Shown here: positions 62,231 to 64,000 of the stretch, in pieces
How positions within the stretch are numbered: the stretch's first letter is position 1
How the letters are laid out: each line of letters opens with the position of its first letter
Assembly: GCA_034509735.1 (NCBI GenBank)
Contig: JACGWO010000003.1
Span: 12,586,001 to 12,650,000 of the forward strand
DNA length: 64,000 bases
Direction of reading: 5' to 3'
From: Sesamum alatum
Taxonomy: Eukaryota; Streptophyta; Magnoliopsida; Lamiales; Pedaliaceae
The notes under the pieces: generated by a model
Seen by the model: the letters and a program-made list of their open reading frames with translations, nothing else
Database searches by the model: none
Told to the model about the DNA's origin: nothing
Made by a program: the position numbers and the translations under genes

Positions 62231-64000
62231 CTAAGAATCCACCAAACACATTACTAAGAGGCTTATTAAAAGGGAATCAATTACACGAACTGACTGCGAA
62301 ATCTTAAGATGATCTTAGATTTCCAGAACTTTAACTCACATACCGGATGAGGACGTTCCTCAGCCCTTGCCGGAGGGGTCGACAACTAAAACAGCACTTG
62401 GCGTTCAAAAGTTGAAGAATGACCACCGGCAAGTAAGATATAATGATGTTGGCTCAAATTATGCTTCGTTTGCGTCATGTCTATATGGTCCCGGACCAGC
62501 ATGTAGGGTAAAATGCAACGAAGGAATTTTTTGAAGCTAAGATGACGGAAGGGATGTCTGTACAAAGAACATGGAGTGATGATGCAATCCTCAGTGGAGA
62601 AGCTCAAAAGATCTCCACGTTAGTCTTGAAATAGAGACGTACATTGACATGATCCTTCAGTCTCTTCCTTCCTCCTACGAACCATTAATTATCAACATGA
62701 ACGAGCTTAGAAAAGATCTTCATAGGTTGGTAATTATGTTGGTCTAGTACGAAGCAACGATTGCAAAATCTGCACCGTCGGTACTAGTAGGAGAGGCTTC
62801 AACCTCCATAGCGAAAGGCAAGGGTGCCAGACGCCAAAAGAGGAAGAAGGGTAAGGTGACATCAACTATTAAGCACTTCAAGTGCTATTCCTTTACAACA
62901 CAAGGTGGAGGTAAAGGAAAGAGCAAAAGGTTCAAGCAGTCAAGTTCATAGATTTCTAAGAACGTAAGCATTTACTGCCGTAAAGAGGGCCATTGGAAAG
63001 GGGAGTATACTAAATCCCTCTCCAATGTAGGTAAAATTTGTCCTTGAGTATTGACATGATCACTTTTACTCTATTTGGTATTTGATACCGTTCTTGTCAC
63101 TAATCTGCTAGTGGTTTGCAGAAAGTGAATAAGGACTTAAAAGTCAAGAACAGTTCTAGGATTCAACAATGGCAAGGTCCATTGATGAAAAGGACTAGAG
63201 ACTTGTTAGGCCCATAATTGTGATCATGTTAGGATAGTTTATAGGAATTACGTGATCTAGCATGTCAAAAGTATGTCTCTTTGTTGGACAAAGGTTTTAT
63301 TTCATACACATTTGATCAACAAAATTAATGAATATTGATTCATGTTTGCTAGTGTTTGCACGTAAATTCCTAAAATACCATCCCATAAAAGGTTTATGGA
63401 TACTCAAAATTCAAATTATCTAAATGGATTAACTAAGACTAACTTTCAGATTTGGCATCTGCAACAGCTAGGACGTTTCCTCTCATTAAAGATAAGTAAA
63501 TTGGAAAGTTCGATGATTCGAATGAACTAAATTTACAGGTCTTTTATGAAGAAGAAAGTCCCAAAGCTCTTTGTTGGACGGAGTAGGCTTGCCAAATAGT
63601 CTATTGGAAGGGAGCCAATAAGACAACTGTAGGTTACTAATACACAAGACCATAAGAGGGTTCAAAAGTCTAAAGGTCCCATAGGAGGTTCGGGAATTAG
63701 ACTTAAGGAGATGAACCATAAATGGTTGCAATATTAAACCTGTTTCGATAGGATCGAAAAGCCCGTGTATTTAGTGGGAGCTCTTAAGCATCCAAGTTGA
63801 GAATGGAATTCTCAATGAAACGTTTCCTGTAAAGGCCAAATATGACGGTCTCTGATAAAGGGAATGATCGAGCTTCGTTGGACGAAGATCGATTGAAGTT
63901 TCACCAAATTACCTTAGCCCGTGAAGACGTAGACTCAAAAAATTGCTAACTTAAGGAACGTGGCACTTTACTAGGAGTCACGCACAAGGAGCCATGGTTT
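62231..64000 (+). pseudogene. Copia-3 gag-pol, heavily decayed
   Basis: Near 62228, SKNPPN corresponds to the Gag start of Copia-A. At 62640-62700 the DMILQSLPSSYEP region is recognisable, and near 62970 the zinc-knuckle position reads YCRKEGHWKG, so Cys are lost. Integrase-like sequence follows from about 63480 with many stops. No open frame of useful length remains. Confidence 0.72.

Larger units (their letters stand above)
57440..64000 (+). mobile_element. Copia-3: Copia element running off the window
   Basis: 5' LTR, primer-binding site, 2.6 kb leader, then decayed gag and pol. It is related to Copia-1 and Copia-A by leader and coding order, and to the nested solo LTR at 7138-9128 by LTR sequence. 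The 3' part is outside, so the target duplication cannot be tested. Confidence 0.88.

Overview
This is nuclear DNA of a flowering plant, most likely a eudicot. It carries a four-exon class III peroxidase gene and plant lineages of Copia, CACTA (En/Spm), LINE and TIR elements, and there is nothing organellar or bacterial. The species cannot be named from the window. Almost all of the 64 kb is transposable elements, many nested. The peroxidase gene (49988-52841) is the only recognisable host gene.

Layout. 1-2486: decayed 3' part of a LINE. 2524-2657 (minus): a possible terminal exon of an unidentified host gene. 2673-14874: a complete but inactive Copia element (Copia-1, +) with TTTAG target duplications, itself carrying a nested solo LTR (7138-9128, AAGTC duplications) in gag. 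14880-18800: AT-rich DNA with a fold-back element (16384-17176) and an orphan TATA promoter. 18801-44188: a nest on the minus strand. Decayed Copia-B (from 18801) received a solo LTR (21031-23259, TTGAC duplications) and then a second Copia (Copia-A, 23957-about 42705). A 10.7 kb CACTA transposon (25469-36191, TAT duplications) sits a few bases inside the end of Copia-A's 3' LTR. Copia-A's 5' LTR continues as Copia-B LTR from about 42706. 44189-46400: remnant of an unrelated TNT1-type Copia integrase, split by a fold-back element. 46807-49720: three more fold-back elements, then the peroxidase, itself with TIR elements in an intron and the flanks. 53408-56032: a TIR element with 10-bp target duplications and an ORF for a GRF-type zinc finger. 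56190-57439: a CACTA gene remnant. 57440-64000: 5' LTR, long leader and decayed gag-pol of a third Copia (Copia-3), running off the window.

How the parts work together. The three related Copia elements share a 2-2.6 kb untranslated leader between primer-binding site and gag. It holds GC-rich islands, a short hairpin, and two stem-loops around CACGAGTCGTG whose stems differ between elements while the loop stays the same, which suggests a selected RNA structure. None of the Copia copies looks autonomous. The CACTA element has both expected genes (TNP2-type transposase and a Transposase_24-type protein). Four frame breaks in TNP2, and the one near the end of the peroxidase, lie in homopolymers. 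A 361-bp sequence repeated across a 500-N gap also differs only in homopolymer length, so some apparent gene damage may be base-calling error.
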